Under the pieces are notes generated by a model. It saw only the letters and a program-made list of their open reading frames with translations. It was not told where the DNA came from and ran no database searches. Shown here piece by piece: positions 12,506 to 24,410 of a DNA stretch of 64,000 nt (position 1 is its first letter; each line of letters starts with the position of its first letter). Location of the stretch: positions 48,752,971-48,816,970 of the forward strand of contig OV121082.1 of the NCBI GenBank assembly GCA_921293015.1, given 5' to 3'. Source of the stretch: Phorcus lineatus (Eukaryota > Mollusca > Gastropoda > Trochida > Trochidae). The position numbers and the translations under genes were made by a program.

Positions 12506-14639
12506 ATGTTGTGAATGAATCCTAGAAGAAGGCTGTAAGGAGTTGTGACATCGCGTTATGAGGGCATTCATTGGGTGACAGAACACATTGCATCTACCAC
12601 TTGAAGGTCACAAACTCAAAATGACGTTCTTGACACCAGTGGTGACGCTCGTCAAAGACGGTGTGTCTTTAATGAACGTAAGGAACAAAAGCATGAAACT
12701 CTAGCGCAGTGTCAAGGTCTGGAGTAATGTTATACCCTATGTTGTTAGGACTCGCTCTTACACGTACAAGGAGCTTAGCAGGCACGTGCGTGTTTTATCA
12801 TAAATATTTGATGAGAATGATAACATTTACTGTTAGAAAGTAAATCTCCAACTTGCATGTACAAATAACTTGTACAATCTTTCCTTTTGAGGTTAATCTT
12901 GAACGGGACAAGGAATTTCGTCTGGCCAACGGGTTGAGAGGTGAATGGTCTTTCATGTCACGACATATGAACACGGCATGCACCACAAAGGTAATACTTT
13001 ATGCCAGGTATATCTCTTACTTTCGGAAGGTGGTTAAATTTATTGTTATACTTAAACTGAAATTAAATAATATATTCTTTTATTATAATAATCAAAAAGT
13101 CCTGCATGATAATTTTTTAATATTTTTCGATCGAACCTTTTGAATTATGTAAATAAAATATATTCTAGCACTTTGAAATAACAATGAAATCTGTTGGTAA
13201 TTCATAATTAGATCTTTAGGGATGAGTTTTCCATACGACACTCGATACACCATAACTAATATTGGAAAAAACGGGGATAAGATGGAACATTCTTTCTACG
13301 AAATTGCATCATATTTTAATTTTACCCGGAAGTGCTTTTTTATTTTGTAACTATATTAACATGAAGTGTTTTATTTCAGGTTCCAACCTTTAAAGCCCCT
13401 GTCATAGTCAGCGAGTATGTGATTTAAAACGTTTTAAATATTTTTGGAAGAATTTGATCATGTTCCTGACGAAATCACATTGCATTCATGTAGCAACATG
13501 CTTGACGTTACGTTCAACTTGACGGGCCGTGCTTTCATCAAAGTCACTGAACCATATACAATGCATGATGGATATTAATGAACGTCTTCAATTTTGCAAA
13601 TTCAGCAAAATTCCTCCCGGCCAGTGAAAAAAAAATCATCTTCGGTGTTCCGATATTCCGATATCCCCTGACTTTTCATCAGAAAAACGTACTCAGTATA
13701 ACAGCCCCTGATTCTAGCAACTGAAGCCTAACTTAGAACTACGCCAATTGGTATTGTGAGCCTGTCAAAAGACAAAAAGACTATAAATATCTATACCACT
13801 ACATTAGCAAGTGTGCCATGTAAAAGCGTGCAGATTGAGCTGAAATGTATATGGCATTGATTACATTGAGGTTACCTCTGATGCTTACTTACCAGAACGG
13901 TTTTTGCCCTTCGGCTCATTGCATAAAACCTAAAACGGGAAAATAAATATATCCATTCATCCGCTTCGTTGCATAAAAGATAATGCGTGACAAGTTAATA
14001 ATATATACCCATGTCACCCAGGACGGAATGTAAAAATCTATATTGTCTTTTACCGAAATATTCAAATTCAGTCTCCGAGAATTCGCTGATTAGAACTTAT
14101 ATGTTATTCCAGTATTGCACTCAAAGACTTTTAATTGGTTATTTGCTTTATAACATGATTCGAGGGTGGTTAATTAAGAATTTTCATGAGGAAAAGTCCG
14201 AGGGGTGATTTAGTGTAGATCGGAACATTAAGCCATGGATGGATGCAAGCTAGCTTTCCCATTTTCGCAAAGAAACAAGGACATCGTAAGTCACTAATGT
14301 AATGTAAATGCTAAAGAATATGAATTAGAGTTGTATTGTAAATTTCCGGGAATGATATCTTTCGAAAATGTAGTACCAAAATGAAAGCCTTTAACAAAGA
14401 AACTCGGTACTATATGGCTCCTACCTCATCTATTTAGTGTGAATCCAGAACCTCCGAGTTGCACTTAAAACACTTTACAAAGGTAACTTACTTTTTAGGA
14501 AACTATGTAGTACAAAACGAATTACAATCTGAAGAAACCTACAAACTCGTTTGTGATATATTTATACGCATCTTCTGTTTATCGGTAAGGTAAAAATATA
14601 TACAATTTACCGCAAAACGAACCTAACTACTCACAGCTT
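12506..14639. other. Intergenic, no gene seen
   Basis: AT-rich; no recognisable gene or repeat. The + ORF at 12853-13143 has no domain that I recognise. Confidence 0.5.
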
Positions 14640-14935
14640 TCTAACGTAATACGCCCCACGTGTTGGTGTACATTTCACGCGCGTGCTGCATTCTATGCAT
14701 GTCTTTGCGTGCGCACAACGTGCACGTTAACACAGTGACCGGGTTTCACGTGAAGCCCTTGCTAAATCGGGAAGCACGTGCGGAACGCGAGCGTGCATCG
14801 TTGCTCTGGTAATAGCCGATAAAAACAGGGTTTTGCGTGAATGTTCGGATTGTGCTATGCGTCCTTGACTGGGAATACCGCGCACTGGCAACAAACATGC
14901 AGAACGAGCATAAACCAAGATATGATGCAAGATAT
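14640..14935. other. CpG- and E-box-rich patch
   Basis: A GC-richer island in AT-rich surroundings, dense in CpG. It contains three CACGTG E-boxes (14657, 14747, 14775), a CACGCGCGTG palindrome (14676-14685) and the 12-bp palindrome AACGTGCACGTT (14717-14728). It could be an unmethylated regulatory element recognised by bHLH factors, or a fragment of a CpG-rich repeat. No exon is seen beside it. Confidence 0.4.
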
Positions 14936-17539
14936 ACGAACGCTGTGATTTATATGCACGTAAGTAAGGGCGGCAACTCTTTAACCTTCACAGGAGGAAA
15001 TATGCTAGTCGTTTAAGTGATAAAACACAAACATTGAATTAGCAATGAAAAGAAACCTAAAATCGAGATTTCACCATTTCAGGTACTCATCAATCTTTTT
15101 CACTTATAATTTGCAACACATTGTACGAAATTCGAGACTAGCTGAGTAAACTTAGCTTGATTACGTTCTCTCTAGTCGTTTCCACTACATCAGCTGCTAG
15201 CGGGGCTATGTATCTTAGCTAATTCGAGACCGGAGACGCAATGTACATCGTTGCAGTATATGCTAAGACGTATCTTAAGAAAGGCGATTTGAACTTAAGA
15301 CAGGGCATAGGGTATTTTGGCCCTAATTTAATCCACAAGCCAATTCTTGAAACATAATTCATGTCACTTTAATGGTCCGATAAATCAGCTTCTATGATCA
15401 CTAGTGGCAGACCATGCTATTCTGGACGTGTGATAACTGATAACCCTATGGTATAACAATGTTATCACAACAACTCCTGGAATTCAAGGAACCATTCGCA
15501 GACTGTGTTCTGGAACAGTTACAGTGCTATCCTGAGTACTTTGGCCTTTTACTTACATTCGGTCTTTCAAAAAGGCTAGGAAATAAAATTATAAGGATGA
15601 AGGGGCAGTTATTACTTTTAATATTTCACAGACAAGTGAACTAGGTGTAATAGGCCTACTGTAACAGCAGTTGTTTTCTGTGTACTAGATTCATCCAAAT
15701 TTACATCTTTGTAAAACCAATACGTTCATATTCTTTATATTTCCCACAAAGGATTACAAGATCGTTGTACATTGAATGCATATAGTGAAAAGTATATAAT
15801 GAAAATACAAAGAGACAAAAATCATTTGTTCAAAGAAAGAAATACTGCTGAAAATTCAACTTTTGATGAATAATGGATTAGTGTTTATATATTTATTATT
15901 TTCTTTTTCAATTTATTGTTCTTTAAAATATAGTTTTCTACAATAAATATAATTTGGGGCTTTCTTACGTTTTTGTAAATTTTATAATTTCGAACAAAAT
16001 TATATTTCAAGTTTTCGATTTGATAAAATAGATGTCGTTTCAGATAAGGAGAAAAAAACCTTCTCTTGAAATGTAATTTGATGTTCATCTCCCTAAAACT
16101 TCATTGAACATATTACATGAATGTACCTCTCAATAGGACATGGCTTCAAGAAAAGTTCTTTCGAAACTTAAAATGTAAGAATGAAGGTTTATCATTACTA
16201 TCATCGATTGAGAAACGATGTAATGTAAACACGCCACATATATTCCCTTGATGGTAACTGTACCTATGTTTGTTGCGTCCTTCGTCAACCGTCAAAATAA
16301 CCTATTTCATTAAATAACATATACCATTACGTTTGTCTTTGTTACCCACAACATACATAGAATGTAGCCAATAAAACCACAAATAAAAGTCATTGAAATT
16401 AGACTGCCATTTACATATATAAGTGTAATTATACATTTTACATAGTTAATGTTTCAATATTGGCTCATAATTTACCTAATTTTATTGTTTGAAGAAAAGA
16501 TGTAAATCGATAACGTCTTTTTAAAACTAAATCCGAAATCCTATGTTTTTTATAATGAATTCCAAGTAACATGAAGATGAATTCAATCAAAAAATACATT
16601 AACAATGAGGAAGAGTTCTATTTTGATACATGAACGTTTGTATACAGTTTCTTCTGACCTTGTATATCAAGTTTAAAAGATTTCCTCGTTGGCGAATCCA
16701 AGAATTTTCGGATTTTAAATCTTAAATTTCATTTTATTGTTTAAATAAATTAGCATACATTTTTTGAAAGTTTAATGGCTGTAATTTAAAAAAAATGTAT
16801 TCGATACTTTGATAACATCGTTTTTAACATAAACCTAAAATCTTGAGCTAGACTTCCATTGTGATGATTTTGCTATTTTAAAACGGTAATACACTCTGTA
16901 ATTTTTTATTTAAACATTTCCTATTCATTGAAGCCAGTACTATGACAACACATCGCAATTTCTTTGATCTCTGCACTCCTCATGTGTACTTCGTCACCAT
17001 CACTGTATCTCTAGCATTCATGTCATATCTTGTCATTCACCTGACGATTGGACAAAAGGTAACCTAGAAACAACGTGTTATATACAATAAAGACGTTGCA
17101 TCATATGGCGACATATCGGCTATCTAACTTTTTCGTTACTTTTAAAAAAAAAATTCATCATTGATTAATAGCTATTTCAATGACATCCCTAATTCCTGAG
17201 GATACTTGCTTCGATGATGACATGAAGCTGTATTACTAACTGTGAAGCATTGCATTACTTGGTTGAAACTTGTGCGTTTATTTTTCTCACTGATATAGCT
17301 TACGATTCTTAGAGATTTTGTATTTGGAACCATAAGACAGAATTCACATAAGATAGAAACAATGAGTGTATTAATTAGCTGATCAATGCTTTTGGGAACA
17401 TACCCTCAAGATACACTGTTGATTCTCCTCATCAGTCGTTGGTAACTCAAGATTTTTTTTATCGCCTTTTGGTTTTGAACACATTAAAAACAGTCCGATT
17501 CGAAACTTGCCTCTAGGTTATGCAGGTGCACTCATGTAT
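14936..17539. other. Intergenic, no gene seen
   Basis: AT-rich; no ORF or repeat that I can support. Confidence 0.5.
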
Positions 17540-19582
17540 TTAACTGTATTAAACAGTGTTATTACTATCGAGGAAATAAAGAAAGCATTATCCACTATGA
17601 AGAGGAATAAAGCAGCAGGAGAAGACGAAATTCTGGTTGAATATTTAGATATTATTATTGAACTTTTAGGCCCCGATATCGTCAAACTATTTAATAGGAT
17701 ATTCGACCAAGGATGCTTCCCGGAAACATGGACAGTAGGCTATATAGTCCCTATACACAAGAAAGGGTCAAAAGAGGACGCAAACAACTACAGAGGAATA
17801 ACCCTATTAAGTTCCTTCGGAAAATTATTCACAAAAGTTTTAAACAATAGATTGACAAGAGTAACTGAAGAAAACAACATTATATCAGATGCTCAGTTTG
17901 GATTTAAACAAGGATACAGCACTGTTGACGCTATATTTGCATTACACAATCTAATTGAGAGGACGTTGGTCGGAAACAAGAAATTATATTGTGTGTTTGT
18001 AGACTACCAGAAAGCTTTTGATAGTGTGTATAGAAATTGACTGTGGCTAAAATTACTGAAGCAAGGCATCGGAGGAAAATTCCTGCAAATATGCAAATCC
18101 ATGTATGAGGAAGTAAAATCAAGAGTTAAACTACAAAATAAGCTGAGCCCAGTGTTTAGTTATTCTACAGGACTGAGACAAGGCGAAATATTATCACCTA
18201 TACTATTCTCATTGTTTATTGAAGACCTTGAAAATAAACTACAAGATGACACGAATGCGGGACTATGTATAGAAGATCTCATGCTGTACTTATTGCTATT
18301 TGCTGACGATATGGTAATTATGAGTGAAACAGCCACAGGATTACAATCTAGCATCGACAACCTGGACTTTTATTGTGAAACCTGGGGATTAAACCTTAAT
18401 ACCGACAAGACTAAGGTCATGGTATTTCGGAAATCAAATGCTGTGAATAAGGAAACATTTATTTACAGGGGAGTGCAACTTGAGATCGTAAAAGAATTTA
18501 ACTATCTGGGACTGCTGCTATCTTCGAACGGAAAGTTTAATAAAACAGTGAAAGCTCTAGCAGGAAAAGGATTAAAATCTGTAAACGCCCTCATTTCGGA
18601 CATAAGGAAGCATCAGCTGGATGTAAAATCATCTATAGAACTTTTTGATACTTGTGTCAAACCAGTACTGCATTATGGGAGTGAAGTATGGGGATGGATG
18701 AATGCTGAATGTATTGAGAAGATACATAGGAAATTTCTGAAAATGCTATTAGGGGTGAAGGAAAGTACTGGAAATATACAACTCTACGGTGAGCTAGGAA
18801 GATTCCCTCTAATTATCGATAGACACATAGCTATGATCAAATATTGGCTGAAGCTGGCGACAAGTGAAAACTGTATCCTTAACAGCGCTTATCAAACATC
18901 GAAGAATCAACCCCTTAACTGGACGAAAGAGATTAAACGCATATTGGAATACAACGGTTTTGGATATATCTTCTCAGATCCATATTCTGTTAAAATATCT
19001 GAATTTATCCCACAGTTAAAACAAAGATTACAGGATAACTATATATCAGTATGGCATAGCCAATTAAGTCAATCACCATCACTCTACTTGTACAAGGAAT
19101 ATAAAACATCTCATAATTTGGAAAGTTATCTCATCAAAGTTGGAAATACTAAACACAGAAGAGCCCTTTGCAAACTCCGCCTGTCCGCGCACACGCTACA
19201 TATCGAGACCGGAAGACACGGCAGCAACCGAGTGGAGCGGACCCAAAGAAAATGTTTAAAATGTAACAACGACGAAATAGAAGATGAATACCACTTCATT
19301 ATAACATGTCCATTCTACAGTGACTTCCGACCTAAATATCTAAAACAATACTATTTTAAAGCACCATCAGTGTATAAATTCCTACAATTGTCTTCTACTA
19401 ATAATGTTAAAGAAATGAGAAACTTAGCAGCATATGTTTATGAAGCTTTTCAGCGAGGAAATTGTTAAATTTGTAAAACATCCTCGCTATCTGAAAATCA
19501 TATGAATATGATATGTACATGGCCAGAGGCCATTTATTATGGCTTGAGTCAATAAAAGTTTCTGTCTGTCTGTCTGTCTGTA
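17540..19582 (+). mobile_element. 5'-truncated LINE (non-LTR retrotransposon)
   Basis: Contains most of a reverse transcriptase reading frame, a short 3' UTR with AATAAA (TCAATAAAAGTTTC), and a terminal tail of about six TCTG repeats (19558-19582). There is no endonuclease domain upstream, so the copy is 5'-truncated, as is usual for LINEs. Short tandem-repeat tails are typical of CR1/L2-type elements, but I do not assign the clade firmly. No target-site duplication could be defined because the right flank is satellite DNA. The left boundary is approximate. Confidence 0.88.
17550..19468 (+). pseudogene. LINE reverse transcriptase with one internal stop
   Basis: The protein reads as a non-LTR reverse transcriptase. 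Fingers-region motifs are NKAAGEDEI and YIVPIHKKGSKEDANNYRGI. Motif A is CVFVDYQKAFDSVY, followed by LRQGEILSPILFSLFI, then motif C with the catalytic pair in LLFADDMVIM (codons around 18290-18320). The C-terminus has a Cys/His cluster, CLKCN...DEYHFIITC, typical of the element's 3' end. A TGA at 18038-18040 interrupts the frame between motif A and the QG motif. The downstream part continues in the same frame (LWLKLLKQGIGG), so this is a single point change, not a frameshift. The protein is truncated at the N-terminus. The role would be target-primed reverse transcription; this copy is inactive as it stands. Confidence 0.9.
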
Positions 19583-19588
19583 TTTAAC

Positions 19589-20095
19589 TGATCATTGCAG
19601 TTCACTGCAGATCACTGCGATCACTACCGATCACTATCGATCGCTGCCGATCACTGCAATCACTACTGATCACTGCCGATCACTGCAGATCAATGCGATC
19701 ACTACCGAGCACTGCCGAACACTGCGATCACTGAAATCATTACCGATCACTGCAGATCACTGCCGATCACTGCCGAACACTGCCGAACACTGCGATCACT
19801 ACCGATACTGCAGATCACTGCCGATCACTGAAATCATTACCGAACACTGCGATCACTACCGATCACTGCCGAACACTGCAGAACACTGCGATCACTACCG
19901 ATCACTGCAGATCACTGCCGATCACTGAAATCATTACCGATCACTGCAGATCACTGCGATCACTGCCGAACACTGCGATCACTACCGATCACTGCAGATC
20001 ACTGAAATCATTACCGAACACTGTGATCACTACCGATCACTGCCGAACACTGCTGAACACTGCGATCACTACCGATACTGCAGATCACTGACGAT
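19589..20095. repeat. GATCACTGC satellite array
   Basis: About fifty short units of 9-11 bp built from GATCACTGCA, GATCACTGCC, GATCACTACC, GAACACTGC and GAAATCATTACC. They are ordered in partly repeated blocks of about 75-115 bp (higher-order pattern). The array begins within a few bases of the LINE's TCTG tail and ends abruptly at unique sequence. Confidence 0.95.
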
Positions 20096-23000
20096 AACCC
20101 CTCTATGGTACAAAATGACAGTCAGGACCGATTGTAGACGGAGTTATAAATCAAATAAACGAATAAACTAACACTCAAGCATAAAAAAATCTTGGCAAGT
20201 ATTATCTTTCATTTTAGAAATAGGAAAAATATATTTTTCGGCCTGATTTATTTGGTGTAATGATTTTCAATGTAGAGACACAGTGTTAGTCAAGATATTC
20301 TTTGAGTTTTGTCAGGGAGCAAAATTTATCGGATTTACATGAAAGTACCATTTAATCCAAACCAAATCTGAACTTTTAAGTTCACACCCGATAGAGGCAA
20401 AAATCCAAGATATCTCGTCTACTCTGCATGGCTGTGCATTACTGACGAATCAAAGAACTTCTGAAAGCAAGTCTTTAGCAATGAACAAATTATGAAACTG
20501 AAACAAATAAATTGTTTAAATCTAAGAAGGGTTGCATTTTTCTAGAAAAATAATAATAATGTTAACCAAATTAGCATAGTGTGTTGTTATACTGGAGGAG
20601 CGATGATGAAAGGATTATATTTATTTAACATCTTTTTTACCCGTGTGAAAATACTTAAATACAAGGAACTGTATGATAATAGAAATTACTAACATTGTGT
20701 GCTTATGTATCTTTAACTGTTACAGTATACCGTATAACCAATCCACAGACTAGTAGTTTATACGATTATACGTGTCTTGCAACAAAGGATACCATAACAT
20801 TTGTATCGGACAAATAAATTTGGGATATTTGGATTTTTATTATTGATAATTCCAATGTCCAATAAACCAATGTCTCAATGAATGATTTAACCATTCTGTA
20901 TTAAACTTTAGAAATATATCTATTTTTTATCTGTACATATGATATATCTGTACAATAATTATGACAAAAGGCAAGTAATGATAGGTCTGTCAACAACATA
21001 GCATAACAATCTCATATACATTATGTGTACACGTTGAACTGACATTATAGAGTTTGACATTTGCAATATATAAAAATCATAAAACACTTGATTATGCTTG
21101 TAATGAATAAAAAGAAGAGAAATAAAACGTTGAGAACGATATTTTTGTCAAAATTACAAAGCGTTTCAAGAAATATATCACTTCTTATAATCAATTTAAA
21201 TTCTCTGCTATCAAATGGTCACTTCCACACTCTCATTGCTGGCCACCTGTGTGGTCGAAATTTAGGCAGCCCTCAGCTGTCCAGTGTCCGGCAAATATAT
21301 ATCAATGTACATTTTGGCCCATAAAAGACAAGCAGACAGCTCAAATTACTGAACTTTTCACCTGTTGCTGTTGAAAAGATGAGAGAACACCTGGCAGTGA
21401 GTCCCCTTTTATTGAGGTCCCGTTCTCAAAGTCGAACTCCGTCCCTCTGAAAGCTTCTTAGTGAAGTTAGGAGGGACGGGAAAACGGACCGACCAGATAG
21501 AAGGCCCTTTTCTATCATGGCCCTACAAAATTCTGAGTTATTTCATGTTCTTTTTATAATTCTTTGCTACCTGTATGGTTTTCGGCGCATCGCTGAATCC
21601 TGTATATTGAATGACGAACTGGAAACCTATTGTTTCTTTGAAGCACTATTTGGAACATATGTTGTTGTGCTTTTATTATCTGTATTTACCCTATACCTTG
21701 TATCTTTTCACTTCAATGAATCTCATTATTTAAGACTTTTATTGAAGGTGACTAGCTTTTTGGCATCCTTGTTAACAGTTTAATTGAATCTCAATAGGTC
21801 ATTAAAGATTAAAACAAACTTTTAACTGGCCTCTTGTGTCTTTTATCGGTAAGGTAATGAATTTGATTCAAGGGGAAATGATGAGCTGCATATTTCATAT
21901 GTTGTGTTCCATCTATTTCAGTATCTATGATATGTATACATTTACTAACAATATACCAAGCAAACACACCCCCTCCCAAAAGAAGGTACCCTCTGAACCG
22001 TTCTACTGAAGGCATCCACATGGAGGATAAGTACAGAGCGTGTCTCCAGCTGCTTTGACAGGCTATGGTTACTTGCTTCACTGATTTATGGATCATTGAT
22101 GAACTTCAAGCCTAAAGATGGTCTTCACGCACGGGGTTACACATAGTAAACACGGCGTTAGTGTTTCATAGGGTTTATGCTCCGTATGAATTCGAGCATA
22201 GCCAGCAAGGTGCGTGTTTTGCCTTCTCTGGTTGTACATGTACTGGAGTTTTCTCGTGGTCTAGTGTCTGTGGATATGATAACAGTGTCGGCTTTCTGCT
22301 CCATTGATTGCATTATGCATATTTTTGGGTAAATGGTCAAAAAGGACCAACCCCATCCGTAAACGAATTATTTTGCACAAACTTTCTATTTCTATATATA
22401 CACGTCGTCACAAGTAACGTACCACCCACCATTCATCACTAAATATAACTTGATCGTTCAACTTCATATACATGGTGCGTAGAAAAGCACATTAAACCGT
22501 TTAGACGAGTTCGTGTGAAAATTCATAAGATATAATTTGAGTATTGACGATGGTTTTAGATTTAGATAAAACAAAATCAGCATGAAATAAGGTGCAATTA
22601 GTATGGCTTGTATGATAGAATCAACAGACACTCAAGAAACTACATATTACCAGTATGTTCATCACACTATACTATTATGATCAACAATGACAGGCCAACT
22701 GAGCATCTGGTATTAGGTTTTCCCACTTGGATAAGATCTTCTGTACGTCAACTCATGCTGACCATCAGATGTTCTTCACGTTTCTTTTGCATTTGTAGGA
22801 CATTTTAGGACGAAAAGTGAGAGTAAGGGATCCTCCTTCTCTTAACCTTCAAGAAAAGACGCATGCATTGCTAGATACAAGTGGCTACAGACAACTCAAC
22901 ATAGAATCAGACGTCTTACGTTTTTCTAAACGTAGGTTAAGTGTAGATTTATGTTACCATGGAGAAATTCATACAAAAGGCTTTCATTGCCTCCTTTAGA

Positions 23001-24074
23001 AGAACCCGTTTGTCAGAGCTTTTAAAAATCGACAAAGTCATCTTTCATTTTAGAAAAATCTAACAATGCAATAACTCGCGTTCATAGGGAATCGGTTAAG
23101 ACTTTATCTTTGAGGTGACTACCTTTTATATTGACAAATTACATTTGATTAATCGTTCTTACGGTTCCATTAATTATTTTGATTAATGTTTTTGGTTTAA
23201 TAATGCTCAGTTATGACTATTTCGAGTTATCACAAGTTATTCTACTTAATACATTTTGAAGAGAGTTTAGTTATGGATATTATAGCCTATATATGTAATG
23301 ATGTTGAAACCACATTGTTTGTGATACTTGTTGATGATACTGTCCTGGTACGTTCAAGTAAACTGAATAGCAATGGAAAGACAATGTTGTTGTTGTTGTT
23401 GTTTTTTGACAGTAAATCTATTTGAACCTTTCAAAGAAAAAAGTAAAGGACATATGTTAATTTTGAAATTATGAAAAATTATGTATTTATTCATTTACAA
23501 ATTGATAAGATATCAATCATAAGATCAAATATCCAAACCAAAGTTTGTCAAGTATATGCCGAGTTTACTTTCGGTTGACGACTTTGTATTCTTATCTAAT
23601 TCTGAATAAGGATAAATGTATTTCAATAAAAACATATATTGAGATTGAAAAAAATGACTTTTTATAAACAACTACAGATTTATTGTTTCAATTCTAGTTT
23701 TATATTTAGAATATGATATTCATAAACTATCAGAAATACAGCTGCAGTTGACAGTGAAATATAGCTTAAATTAAAGGTAGCCTATAAGGATAAGCAGTTG
23801 TGACCAGATGTCAGAATATCCCGGGTTTAGAATGAAATGCCTCAAATAAAAGCGAGTATTTTCACACTCGAAACATCTGCCTCTCCCTTATTGCAAAGTA
23901 TCCATTGTCTTCCAGAGGCGTGGTGTTCATTTGAACATTTGATATTGCCTTTGTTGTCTTTAGCACATACAAGTGTTGCTTAATGTTTAAAGAGATCGTA
24001 ATTTTTATGGATCGAGAAAGACTCGTGCTTTACAACCGATTTTGAAAATCTGCTCAAAAGTATTAAAAAATTAA
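20096..24074. other. Intergenic, no gene seen
   Basis: AT-rich. The hydrophobic ORF at 21517-21783 has no recognisable family. A short inverted repeat (CCGTCCCTC...GGAGGGACGG, about 21440-21482) could fold into a hairpin. Confidence 0.5.
23385..23403. repeat. (TTG)n microsatellite
   Basis: Six GTT triplets in a row. Confidence 0.85.
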
Positions 24075-24410
24075 CTAAAAGGGGCAGTAGCACGTTGTTT
24101 TAGATAAAAAAAAAAGTGATCTCACCTAAACGGAAATAATGTTTCAAATAGCAAAAATCAATGTTTTTTTAATCAAAAGATGCAGTTCTAAAACGAATGT
24201 ACCACGTTCATTATGATTATATGGTGTTCACACAAAAATGGCCGCCAATGGTTTTTGCTTGATACTTGATAATTTCTTTTAATAATACAAATGACCAGGT
24301 TGAGTTATGGGATATTTTACCCTCTGAAGATAATATGCTTAGTATAAACTATGGTATATTTGGGAAAATTTGAATGAATGAAATTTAAAAAACATGATTC
24401 TGCCCCATAA
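24075..24410. mobile_element. MITE family B, diverged copy
   Basis: Left end AAAAGGGGCAGTAGCACG and right end ATGATTCTGCCCCATAA form an imperfect terminal inverted repeat. The interior (GTGTTCACACAAAAATGG, CGCCAATGG, TTTACCCTCTGAAGATA) matches the cleaner copy at 36763-37093 in the same orientation. No coding capacity. Confidence 0.75.

Noticed and set aside
17425-17460. CTGATGAGGAG on the minus strand as a hammerhead core
   Set aside because: No GAAA follows a stem at the right distance.
21517-21783. Hydrophobic 88-codon ORF
   Set aside because: Looks membrane-like but has no family resemblance, no partner exons and the hydrophobicity can follow from T-rich DNA.
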